This document shows positions 1-6,779 of a stretch of 13,569 bases of DNA, piece by piece. Position numbers and translations under genes: made by a program. Origin of the DNA: Dinochytrium kinnereticum. Lineage: Eukaryota > Chytridiomycota > Chytridiomycetes > Chytridiales > Chytridiaceae. Position 1 is the stretch's first letter. Each line of letters begins with the position of its first letter. The notes below the pieces were generated by a model that ran no database searches, had not been told where the DNA came from, and saw only the letters and a program-made list of their open reading frames with translations. Location: positions 1 through 13,569 of the forward strand of contig JADGJT010000519.1 in assembly GCA_027604005.1 (NCBI GenBank). Direction: 5' to 3'.

Positions 1-244
1 GAGAGATGCAATCGCAGTTGGGCCTCAGGTTGGGGCACGGCCTGCAGTTGTCACCACCAGGAGCAGGACTGAATATGGGGGGTGCGGCCAATGAGTTAGC
101 CAAGAACAGACGTGTCTTTGCCGGTAGAAGCGTGAAAGAGTAGAGAGGAAGAAAGAAACAGGGTGCAGACACGTACGCAGGGGCGGCGACAGCAGCGCCA
201 ATAAAGAGGGCGGCGACGGTGAGGAAGATGACCTTGACGTTCAT
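1..244 (-). CDS. Small secreted cysteine-rich peptide, copy A (3' end cut by window edge)
   Basis: Exon 1 is 244..177, the intron is 176..69 (108 nt, GTACGT...TTCAG, with CTAAC near the 3' end), and exon 2 is 68..1. The last five bases including the stop lie outside the window, as judged from copy B. Exon 1 encodes a signal peptide (MNVKVIFLTVAALF..., ending AAPA), with Val5 where the other copies have Ala. Exon 2 encodes PAPGG followed by DNCRPCPNLRPNCDCIS, the same as copy B. The framework is C-x2-C-x6-C-x-C. The gene lies head to head with copy B as an inverted duplicate. I do not recognise a named family. Secretion is inferred from the hydrophobic N-terminus with AVA/VAA-type cleavage sites. 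The function is unknown; a secreted defence, signalling or effector-like peptide is possible. The gene model is well supported by comparison with four other intact copies. Confidence 0.82.
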   Translation of the reverse strand, partial: MNVKVIFLTVAALFIGAAVAAPAYVSAPCFFLPLYSFTLLPAKTRLFLANSLAAPPIFSPAPGGDNCRPCPNLRPNCDCIS

Positions 245-349
245 GTTTAGGTGTTGTCTGAAAGAGGTCTCGGTAGAGAGGATGAGGTTTGGAGTGTGTT
301 GAGAAACTGTGATGGGGATTTTTTAGTGAAGAACTCTAACTTTTTTATA
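245..349 (-). promoter_or_regulatory. Core promoter and conserved leader of copy A
   Basis: On the minus strand a TATAAAAAA box sits at 349..341, about 97 bp before the ATG at 244. The segment 287..245 is the family leader (CCTCATCC...ACCTCTTTC...CTAAACATG), shared with copies B to F. Just upstream of the TATA box, AGGTAAAGACAACAGGAGGTC is also shared with copy B. The transcription start cannot be read from the sequence. Confidence 0.6.
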
Positions 350-377
350 GACCTTTGACCTCCTGTTGTCTTTACCT

Positions 378-1362
378 TTCTGTATCATAACTTTTTTTAT
401 TTCCATCAAACCCAAAACAGAAAACATGGACAAGCGTAAAGACAGGCCTATGCCCATGATTTGAAGACAGACTAGGAAAGTTTTCCATAAGATTAAATAA
501 ACATAATCTGTGAACATGAACTTCTGTCTTTTTTCACAGGAGTTAGGTTTTTTATTCTTCCTTTGATGAGTGCCAGGCTTGCCAGATCTGAAAGCGGCGA
601 AGATTGCAAAGAAATTTATTACTGCCTCGGCCTGAATTCATAGAGATAGGCATTGCACGAGAATAACGTTTGGATTGTAATGAGTGTGGGGGGGGGGAGA
701 TGCCTCTGGAGGTATTTTTGAAATCTTTCGACGACGTCCTGTCTGTCCCGCATCCGTAGCCATTGAAGCGCTCTGCCAAAGCATTCCGTTCGTCATCATT
801 CGTTATCCAGAAAAAAAACATGGAATTCGTTGAATGAAATGTTATCGCTGGCCGCTGTGTCTTTATCAGTGGGCCACCACTCACTGCTTGTACACTCTGT
901 CGTGACCTTCAATTTCAAATCTCGCGCCTTGGCGCCCAATTGCTGATGAGCATCCAAGGGCGTGCCGGAATTCGTGGATCCCTTCTGTTGGTTGAGTGGA
1001 GACCAGGATAGACGGAGGAAGGCAAACGGGCGAGAGACGATTCTCAGTTGGCAGTTCCAATTGGTTTATCTTTCAGAATTTTAGTGTTGGCTTGTCAAGC
1101 AAGTAAAGACAGCCTTCAGGGAAGTCAAGGGCAGCTGATACACGAAACGTCTTTCTCGACCAGCGATAACCGAGCGATAATGAACAGAAAAGACACGCGC
1201 AATCCACCGATCGTAAGTTGCTTGAACGCGCCTCATGACAACGTAAAGTCATAGCCAGGTGCGACGCTGGTTCAGTTAAGCTCACTTTGCTGCTGACCTG
1301 CTAGCCTCAACACATGTGCAAAAAAACTTGGTCTGCGCAGCCATGGTAGTTTACTAGGTATT
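378..1362. other. Spacer between the divergent copies A and B; no recognised gene
   Basis: This 985 bp stretch separates the two inverted arms. It holds a G10 run at 688-697 and several A/T runs. The longest open frame is 110 codons on the minus strand (884..552). Its middle part (WITNDDERNALAERFNGYG) looks somewhat protein-like, but I recognise no domain, it has no promoter or partner exon that I can identify, and it contains the translated G run. It may be a relic of an unknown gene or chance. As the only DNA between two divergent promoters, this spacer may carry regulatory sites for both genes, but I see no recognisable motif. Confidence 0.4.
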
Positions 1363-1739
1363 AGGTAAAGACAACAGGAGGTCCAAGGTCTATAAAAAGG
1401 TAGAGCTCTTCACCAGAAAAGTCCACATCACACAGTTTCTCAACACTCCAAACCTCATCCTCTCCACCAAGACCTCTTTCAAACAACACCTAAACATGAA
1501 CGTCAAGGCCATCTTCCTCACCGTCGCCGCTCTCTTCATTGGCGCTGCTGTCGCCGCCCCTGCGTACGTGTCTGCACCCTGTTTCTTTCTTCCTCTTTAC
1601 TCTCTCACGCTTCTACCGGCAAATACACGTCTGTTCTTGGCTAACTCATTGGCCGCACCCCGCATATTCAGTCCTGCTCCTGGTGGTGACAACTGCAGGC
1701 CGTGCCCCAACCTGAGGCCCAACTGCGATTGCATCTCTC
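1363..1739. repeat. Right arm of inverted duplication (copy B with promoter)
   Basis: This is the mirror partner of 1-377. Exon 2 is identical over the shared length, exon 1 differs at about three bases, and the introns differ at about five. Two small indels in the leader (an extra CA on one side, balanced nearby) cancel out, so the two arms have equal length. Confidence 0.85.
1391..1495 (+). promoter_or_regulatory. Core promoter and conserved leader of copy B
   Basis: TATAAAAAG lies at 1391-1399, 105 bp before the ATG. The leader at 1453-1495 (CCTCATCC...CCACCAAGACCTCTTTCAAACA...) is shared by all family members, at near identity with D and F. The block AGGTAAAGACAACAGGAGGTC at 1363-1383 is shared only with copy A. 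Confidence 0.65.
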
Positions 1740-1744
1740 TGTAA
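1496..1744 (+). CDS. Small secreted cysteine-rich peptide, copy B
   Basis: Exon 1 is 1496..1563, the intron is 1564..1671 (108 nt, GTACGT donor, CTAAC at 1641-1645, TTCAG acceptor), and exon 2 is 1672..1744. The product is 46 residues. Residues 1-20 or so form a strongly hydrophobic signal peptide (MNVKAIFLTVAALF...), followed by an Ala-Pro run, PAPGG, then DNCRPCPNLRPNCDCISL. Four Cys follow C-x2-C-x6-C-x-C, which could form two disulfides or bind a metal. The intron splits an Ala codon in phase 2, exactly between the signal and mature parts. The intron is a multiple of three and has no in-frame stop, so an unspliced 82-codon reading is also open. Splicing is preferred because copies D, E and F are open only when spliced. 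I recognise no known family and the function is unknown. Confidence 0.85.
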   Translation: MNVKAIFLTVAALFIGAAVAAPAYVSAPCFFLPLYSLTLLPANTRLFLANSLAAPRIFSPAPGGDNCRPCPNLRPNCDCISL

Positions 1745-1789
1745 GCGCTTCAAGATCCCTTCCCGCATCCGCGCTTCCATGCCACACTC

Positions 1790-1845
1790 CCTCTCTGGTC
1801 GACGGATTCAAGGACCCGGATTGTGACGCTCAAGATATCAATTCT
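1790..1845 (+). repeat. Diverged downstream block shared by copies B, C and D
   Basis: The segment after copy B (TCTGGTCGACGGATTCAAGG... then GATTGTGACGCTCAAGATATC) aligns with 3403-3460 after copy C (TCTGTTCGTCGGATTCAAAG..., GATTGCGACGTTCGAGATATC). The part with CTCGACGGACCCAAGG at about 5034-5052 after copy D also matches. A second match follows B and C (GTCGTTGGAGGGGCAGTTACC near 1987 against ATGGTTGGGAGAGCAGTCACC near 3547). The duplicated unit therefore included at least 300 bp of 3' flank. Confidence 0.6.
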
Positions 1846-1906
1846 TCCAAACCCACTCTGTTGCAGTCAGGGAAAGACGTCCCTGTCTTCCTGTCCTTTT
1901 TTTGTA

Positions 1907-1912
1907 ATAAAG
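1907..1912 (+). terminator. Polyadenylation signal AATAAA, copy B
   Basis: A canonical AATAAA lies 163 bp after the copy B stop codon, in the T-rich context TTTTTTTGTAATAAAGC. The distance suits a short 3' untranslated region. Confidence 0.5.
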
Positions 1913-1956
1913 CTGTGGATTTGAAGTTATCAGGCTTTGCTTTTTTGTGGGAGTAA

Positions 1957-3019
1957 TGGGTATGAAGTTGGATTGAATTTGAGTGGGTCGTTGGAGGGGC
2001 AGTTACCCTTGCTCTAAACGCACGTCAAGCTCGGTGTCAAGCTGCGTCTTCTGGTAACGGGAGGTAACCACCATAAGTCGCGAAAGTGAGTGAACATTGA
2101 AACATCACTGCATCGTTTATCCAAAATCCCAGCAAAATCCATGTGTTACAGCCGTTGGTGTCAACTTGGTGTTTGGCCCAGAAAATATTGTCCAATATTC
2201 CAAGGAATCTCTCTAATGACCCTGAAATCCTGACGCAAGAGTTTTGAGACTTTTCGGCGATTGGAGCAACGCAGGAAAACAGTGCGCGGTGTACTTCTTA
2301 CAGATGCCCATAATCACTTGAAGGGGTTTTTTTCAAGGGCTGCATTGGGGACGACTCACAGCAAAGACTAAGTCACGAAACACAATAACTGGGTAACCCT
2401 CCCGGCTCAAGTCTGTACTTACTCTCCAGGGATGATAACACATCACGACCGTACATCAGGGACGAAGTGGTAAAAACACTGAGAATGGGGATATCAATTC
2501 ATTCAACAACGTCCATACTATTTTCTGGATGAGGAATCATGACGGGCAGACTGTTTGGCACAACAATGCAATATCATGCACATGGGATGGAACAGGGCGC
2601 TAGCAAGAGGCTGGAAACATTCAGGTAGAAGTGGTCACTTCCATACGCTAATTTCAAAAGATATCCATTCATCAAAAGTGAATAGAAAAAGTCTACAAAT
2701 ACGAAAGTGCAAAGAAACACTAACGCGTGATACATCCACATGGATGAGCAAAAAAAGTTCTTTCGTACATTAGTTGTGGGTCAACACAAACCTGACGATG
2801 CCAATCATAGGGAGAAAGAGGTACTTGGCAAGAAGGTAGTTCGAGAACTATGCAGCTTATCGCTGATAAGGCCTCAACGCAGTATTACCATGCATCCTTT
2901 TAATTGTCAATCCTCCAGATAGGAGCAGTACCCGTGCTGGCTTACACCTTAAAATCGAATCCCATGTTTAGGGGATATTAAATTGAGACAGAATAGTTAG
3001 TTTACGAGAACAATCAATG
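1957..3019. other. Gene-free spacer between copies B and C
   Basis: I see no recognisable coding region, RNA gene or mobile element. Short frames on the plus strand (2555-2773, 2740-2922) have no recognisable protein features. GGTAACGGGAGGTAACC at about 2054-2070 and GGGTAACCC at about 2391-2399 are small repeated or palindromic motifs of unknown meaning. Confidence 0.4.
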
Positions 3020-3133
3020 ACAAAAAAAAAGGCAGCGCTCTTCACCAGAATTACTAAATCGCACAGTTTCTGAACGCACCCCAAACCTTATCCCCACCCC
3101 AGTACCGAGACCTCTTTCAAACAACACCTAAAC
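3020..3133 (+). promoter_or_regulatory. Decayed promoter and leader in front of pseudogene C
   Basis: The segment aligns with the B leader: GCTCTTCACCAGAA near 3037, CACAGTTTCT near 3062 and ACCTCTTTCAAACA just before the ATG. The TATA box position is occupied by GACAAAAAAAAAGG instead of TATAAAAAGG. Loss of the TATA box agrees with the broken coding region. Confidence 0.55.
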
Positions 3134-3370
3134 ATGAACGTCAAGGCCATCTTCCCGTCGCTGCTCTCTTCATTGGCACTGCTGTCGCCGCCCCTGCGTA
3201 CGTGTCTGCACCCCTCTCTTTTTTCCTCTCAACTTTTTCACTCTTCTACCGGGAAATACACGTCCCCTCATCTGACTCATGCCTGCTAGTGACATACCCA
3301 TTACTCAACCCAGCGCCTGGTGATGACCTGCATGCTCTGGGGCCCAACTGCGCCGGCATCCCGGCGTTAA
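3134..3370 (+). pseudogene. Dead copy C of the small secreted peptide family
   Basis: The exon 1 relic is 3134..3197, only 64 nt instead of 68. A 4-nt deletion after codon 7 (CTTCC joined directly to CGTCG) shifts the frame. The donor GTACGT at 3198 is intact. The acceptor ATTCAG seen in A, B and D has become ACTCAAC, so the normal 3' splice site is gone. The exon 2 relic near 3310-3370 keeps PAPG-like codons and GPNC, but three of the four cysteines are lost and the family stop is out of frame. The TATA box is also lost. The shifted frame stays open for about 50 codons and is still hydrophobic near its start, but it carries none of the mature peptide. Multiple independent lesions make it a clear pseudogene. 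Confidence 0.85.
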
Positions 3371-4625
3371 GGGTTCAATTCCACCTCGTTTGAAATTCAC
3401 CTGTCTCTCTGTTCGTCGGATTCAAAGACTTGGATTGCGACGTTCGAGATATCGATGCTAAGAAATGGCTATCATGTCTTCCCGTAAATCTGCGGTATTG
3501 GAGTTATTGCTCTTTTGTGTATCTGCAATGCGTACGTTTTCAAGGGATGGTTGGGAGAGCAGTCACCTTTTCTTTGAACACAAGTGGGAACCTAATGCAT
3601 TCTTGACAGTGGGAGATCATAGCTGGGCAGCGGTCGAGAGCAAGAATCCTTCCTCCATATCCATCCATATACCATATGCATTCATATGCACCATAAATGC
3701 TCCATGCGCGAGACTAACTTATGGAGAACAAAAGTAGTGCATCATAAGATAGCGGCCGTCACAAATCAGCTTCGCATTCGGGTCGTGGCTTTCCGTCCTC
3801 ATAGCCACATGAAATCCTCACAACGGCCCCCCAAATTCATCGGCAACTTAGCATCAGTGGGTTTGGTGTGTCTTTTATTGCTTGTCTTACGGCATGAAGG
3901 TTTTGAGAAGCCATTTGGTCAAGCCATCTCGTCTCACCTGACTTGCCAAAGACCATCGTGAACGCGTCTCCACAAATATTGAAGGCCGCGAATTCCTCGG
4001 TGCGAGTCTGTCGATACGCGCTTTGACGCGCTTGGAATATGCCCGGATATTTTCAACGGCTTCTTTATCGTTTATTATTATGGGGGTGTGGCTGGAGCTT
4101 GACGGATATGTTTGTCTTGACGAAAAAAACCTGCATTTTGAGGCGAGAGTTGTGATATGTTTTATGAAATGGCTTTTCAGGATTCAGGGAAGGCATGATT
4201 CCACATTATTATCAGAGTTCTCCATGCTGGCAAGGTCAATGTTAAGAAATTCGTAAGAGCTGAAAAAACAGCCAGTTCGGCCAGTAAGTGGAAAAATCGT
4301 CCTTTCCTCACGGGATGACCAAAAATATCTACCCACCTGGTAGGTTCTTTATCCGACATGCAAAAGCCATCTGTTGTCTGACAAAAACCCAAACTATGAT
4401 AGCATAATTCAATCCATAAACAGCACTACTGTGAAAAAAAGGCAGCCACAAACCCATTTTGGCCAGAGCTAAAGCACTCCGGATGTTAATTTTACTCGTC
4501 AAGCCTTGACAGCTCTTCCAACAGCTGATAAGAGTATGTCTGTCTCAGCAGGCGCATGATCATGTTGACGGTTAATGGGGGAAAAAATGGGGCAGCCAAG
4601 CTTAAGGCGAAGAGGTTGAAATTCC
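3371..4625. other. Gene-free spacer between copies C and D
   Basis: The first part is the diverged 3' flank shared with copy B. The rest contains plus-strand frames (3465-3737, 3686-3961, 4023-4256) without recognisable domains. A CCATAT-rich stretch sits at 3654-3690 (repeated CATATGCA-like words). The block at 3919-3964 recurs after copy D and is listed separately. No RNA gene was seen. Confidence 0.4.
3919..3964 (+). repeat. Dispersed block shared with 5435-5480
   Basis: TCAAGCCATCTCGTCTCACC then TGACTTG...GAACG matches ACAAGCCATCTCGTCTTCC then TGACTTG...AAACGA at 5435-5480. It lies about 785 bp after the ATG of copy C and about 698 bp after that of copy D, in the same orientation. This supports a duplicated unit that reached far past the genes. 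A weaker match (TGTCTGCCTCAACAAGCCGC) lies near 6857-6876 after copy E. Confidence 0.55.
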
Positions 4626-4736
4626 TATAAAAAGGCAGCACCTTTTCTCAACTTTCAGACCACTGCATAGTACCAACTGAACACACTCCAAAACCTCATT
4701 CTCTCCACCAAGACCTCTTTCAAACAAAAACCAAAC
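4626..4736 (+). promoter_or_regulatory. Core promoter and conserved leader of copy D
   Basis: TATAAAAAG lies at 4626-4634, 111 bp before the ATG. The leader at 4694-4736 (CCTCATTCTCTCCACCAAGA then CCTCTTTCAAAC) is nearly the same as in copy B. Confidence 0.65.
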
Positions 4737-4984
4737 ATGAACGTCAAGGCCATCTTCCTCACCGTCGCCGCTCTCTTCATTGGCGCTGCTGTCGCCGCCC
4801 CTGCGTACGTGTCTGCACCATTCTCTTTCTTCTTTCTATTTCTTCTTCTACCCACAATACACGTCTTTTCTTTGCTGACTCATTCCTATTGACCACACCC
4901 AACATATTCAGCCCTGCTCCTGGTGGTGACCCCTGCAGGCCCTGCCCACCCGGCAACCCAGACTGCGGTTGCATCTCTGTGTAA
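4737..4984 (+). CDS. Small secreted cysteine-rich peptide, copy D
   Basis: Exon 1 is 4737..4804, the intron is 4805..4911 (107 nt, GTACGT donor, CTGAC branch-like site, TTCAG acceptor), and exon 2 is 4912..4984, giving 46 residues. Exon 1 is identical to that of copy B over all 68 bases. Exon 2 differs at roughly 16 of 73 bases, mostly changing amino acids: the mature part is PAPGG then DPCRPCPPGNPDCGCISV. The four cysteines keep C-x2-C-x6-C-x-C. The intron contains an in-frame TGA and is not a multiple of three, so the mature peptide needs splicing. Function is unknown. The high Pro/Gly content suggests a compact loop held by two disulfides, but this is inference. Confidence 0.87.
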
Positions 4985-5097
4985 ACGCCTCAAGATCATT
5001 GCCGTATCCGCGATCGAATGCCACCTGTATCTCGGCTCGACGGACCCAAGGCCCTCTTGTGAAATTGAGACTGCGTTGTGATCCTGCTCTTGCTTTC

Positions 5098-5103
5098 AAT
5101 AAA
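5098..5103 (+). terminator. Polyadenylation signal AATAAA, copy D
   Basis: AATAAA lies 114 bp after the stop codon of copy D, in the context GCTTTCAATAAATCG. Confidence 0.5.
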
Positions 5104-5434
5104 TCGACAGTTCTCAAGTGATTTTTGACCTTTGACCTTGCTGCAATGACTGCGTTTTAATGATGACTGTCCAAAAGAATCTTGGAGAACAACCACCCTT
5201 TTTTTTTTGAAGCAACCAAGATCCGGTTTTGCGCGCATCATGCATCATCTCTCAGTATTGGGAGATAGGGGATAAGAACATGAAATATGGCGTATCACTG
5301 GAGTCCATTCTCAATGAGACTTGAGAGCCATGAGATATCGTTATTTGGTTTCTAGATGCCTGAGCTCGGTTATCGCGCATCGCTCGTAACGATGGTTTTT
5401 TCTTGTTCCATAAGGTTGTTTGTTGTCTGCCTTG

Positions 5435-5480
5435 ACAAGCCATCTCGTCTTCCTGACTTGTACAAAACCTTCACAAACGA
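5435..5480 (+). repeat. Dispersed block shared with 3919-3964
   Basis: This is the partner of the block after pseudogene C; see that entry for the alignment. It lies at a similar place downstream of copy D. Confidence 0.55.
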
Positions 5481-5500
5481 CTTTTAAAAAAAAGGCTTTA

Positions 5501-5580
5501 TTTCTCTGCCATTGTTAGGTATGGATGGGTGAACCTTAGATTTCTCTGCCATTATTGGGTATGGATGGGTAAGCCTTATC
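5501..5580 (+). repeat. Tandem 40-bp repeat, two copies
   Basis: 5501-5540 and 5541-5580 both read TTTCTCTGCCATT, then GTATGGATGGGT after a variable part, then CCTTA. They match at about 34 of 40 positions. The period is exactly 40. The repeat is non-coding and I see no known element. Confidence 0.8.
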
Positions 5581-6342
5581 ACCAAACTGTAACTTCTTCT
5601 GAAGTTAAACAGAGGTGGCTTTCAAGCATTGGGGGAAGGAGGGCAAAATGCTACTAACGAAGACAAGGAATATCTACAATAATCTACTCTGACTGAGCCA
5701 AAAACGAATGACGGACGAAAAAGGCGTTGGAATTCAGGGAGAGATTTTTGATTTCCACAATTTCCACAAGGCCCAAGCCATTCAGCTGAAAGAATGTAAG
5801 GAACCACGACAATTGACAGCCTAGCCCCCAAAGCCGGCGAAGTCTCTTATCCGGCAAGCTCTCCTTGACTAAAGTAGGTCACAACAGAGGAAGAAGCCAC
5901 CTGCCGTTAAACAAAACCCACACTCTATTTTAACAAAAGTAAATAGTACGAGAGCAGCATTGATAACGTTTCCTGTGGAAAGATAAACTCAAAGTCACGT
6001 TGGCCCATCATGCGTGCCCGTGCTATTGTCTTTGAGTGTTTTGTCTTTCTGTAACTGGCTCGATCGTTCATTCATCAATTGTTCATGTATTGCACTGTTG
6101 TGCTCTTCCTTGCATATACGTTAACCATGAAAAGCCATCTAGCGATAAATGGGCTATTCGGGAAAAAGCCCAGTCATAATCAGCACTGCTTATCTCCATA
6201 ACGAAGCATTCTTATTTTATTTTCGTTCTCGCCAAGGCTCTTGGCAAAGCACTAAGCGTTACGAGCATCTCACATTGTTTAAAGTTTAATGGAAAAAAAA
6301 AAGGAAAGGTTTCGAATGAAAACAGGACGAATCTATAATCGC
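5581..6342. other. Gene-free spacer between copies D and E
   Basis: No recognisable gene was found. It includes a short local duplication ATTTCCACAATTTCCACAAG near 5751-5770, and an A9-10 run near 6292 shortly before the copy E promoter. Confidence 0.4.
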
Positions 6343-6444
6343 TATAAAGAGCTCTCTACTTTCTCAGAAGTTCAAACACACTGAACCAAAAACAAGTTCC
6401 AAACCTCATCCACTAGTTCACAAAACCTCTTTCGAAAACCAAAC
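6343..6444 (+). promoter_or_regulatory. Core promoter and leader of copy E
   Basis: TATAAAG lies at 6343-6349, 102 bp before the ATG. The leader is more diverged than in the other copies but retains CCTCATCCAC at 6404, ACCTCTTTC, and AAACATG at the start codon. Confidence 0.6.
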
Positions 6445-6646
6445 ATGAACGTCAAGGCCATCTTCTTCACCGTCGCTGCCCTCTTCATTGGCGCTGCCGT
6501 TGCCGCCCCTGCGTGAGTCTTCAAGTGCTGTCCCTTTCTCCTTCCTCGCCCTAATCTTTCAAACATCGCTATCAAGTCCTGCCCCAGGTGGTAACTGCAG
6601 GCCCTGCCCCATCAACTCGGCCGAATGCCCTTGCATTCAATTTTAG
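6445..6646 (+). CDS. Small secreted cysteine-rich peptide, copy E (most diverged)
   Basis: Exon 1 is 6445..6512, the intron is 6513..6576 (64 nt, GTGAGT donor, CTAAT branch-like site, AAG acceptor), and exon 2 is 6577..6646, giving 45 residues. The signal part is conserved, with Phe8 instead of Leu. The mature part is PAPGG then NCRPCPINSAECPCIQF: one residue shorter before the first Cys, but C-x2-C-x6-C-x-C is intact. It has the shortest intron, a different donor from the GTACGT of the other copies and an unusual AAG acceptor. The acceptor is chosen because it starts exon 2 at the same TCCTGC as the other copies. An in-frame TGA begins right at the donor, so the protein requires splicing. 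The function is unknown. Confidence 0.83.
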
Positions 6647-6773
6647 GGGATCAGTTGAAGATGGTGATGGCCTGCCTTCTCATGGAGCATCTGGCTTCAC
6701 CTTGAATAACTCGACGAGACTACGCGCAATCGCTCATTTTTCTTCTTCTTCTTTCAAATGCCTCAACAAGAAA

Positions 6774-6779
6774 AATAAA
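6774..6779 (+). terminator. Polyadenylation signal AATAAA, copy E
   Basis: AATAAA lies 128 bp after the stop codon of copy E, in the context AACAAGAAAAATAAATG. Confidence 0.45.

Larger units (their letters stand above)
1..377. repeat. Left arm of inverted duplication (copy A with promoter)
   Basis: The reverse complement of 1-377 aligns end to end with 1363-1739. Position i pairs with 1740-i throughout: the ATGs at 244 and 1496 and the TATA boxes at 349 and 1391 all sum to 1740. The arm covers coding exons, intron, leader and TATA box. Similarity stops abruptly upstream of AGGTAAAGACAACAGG. The true left end is beyond the window. Confidence 0.85.

Noticed and set aside
552..884. 110-codon minus-strand frame between copies A and B
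   Set aside because: Only a small part looks protein-like, no domain is recognised, there is no supporting promoter or splice structure, and it runs through a G10 homopolymer.
1702..1956. 84-codon plus-strand frame overlapping the end of copy B
   Set aside because: It is an alternative frame through exon 2 and the 3' flank; it lacks a signal peptide and is not conserved in the other copies.
3360..3395. tRNA-like T-arm GGTTCAATTCC
   Set aside because: The flanking bases do not pair into a T stem, there is no acceptor stem, and the segment is explained as the decayed 3' end of pseudogene C.
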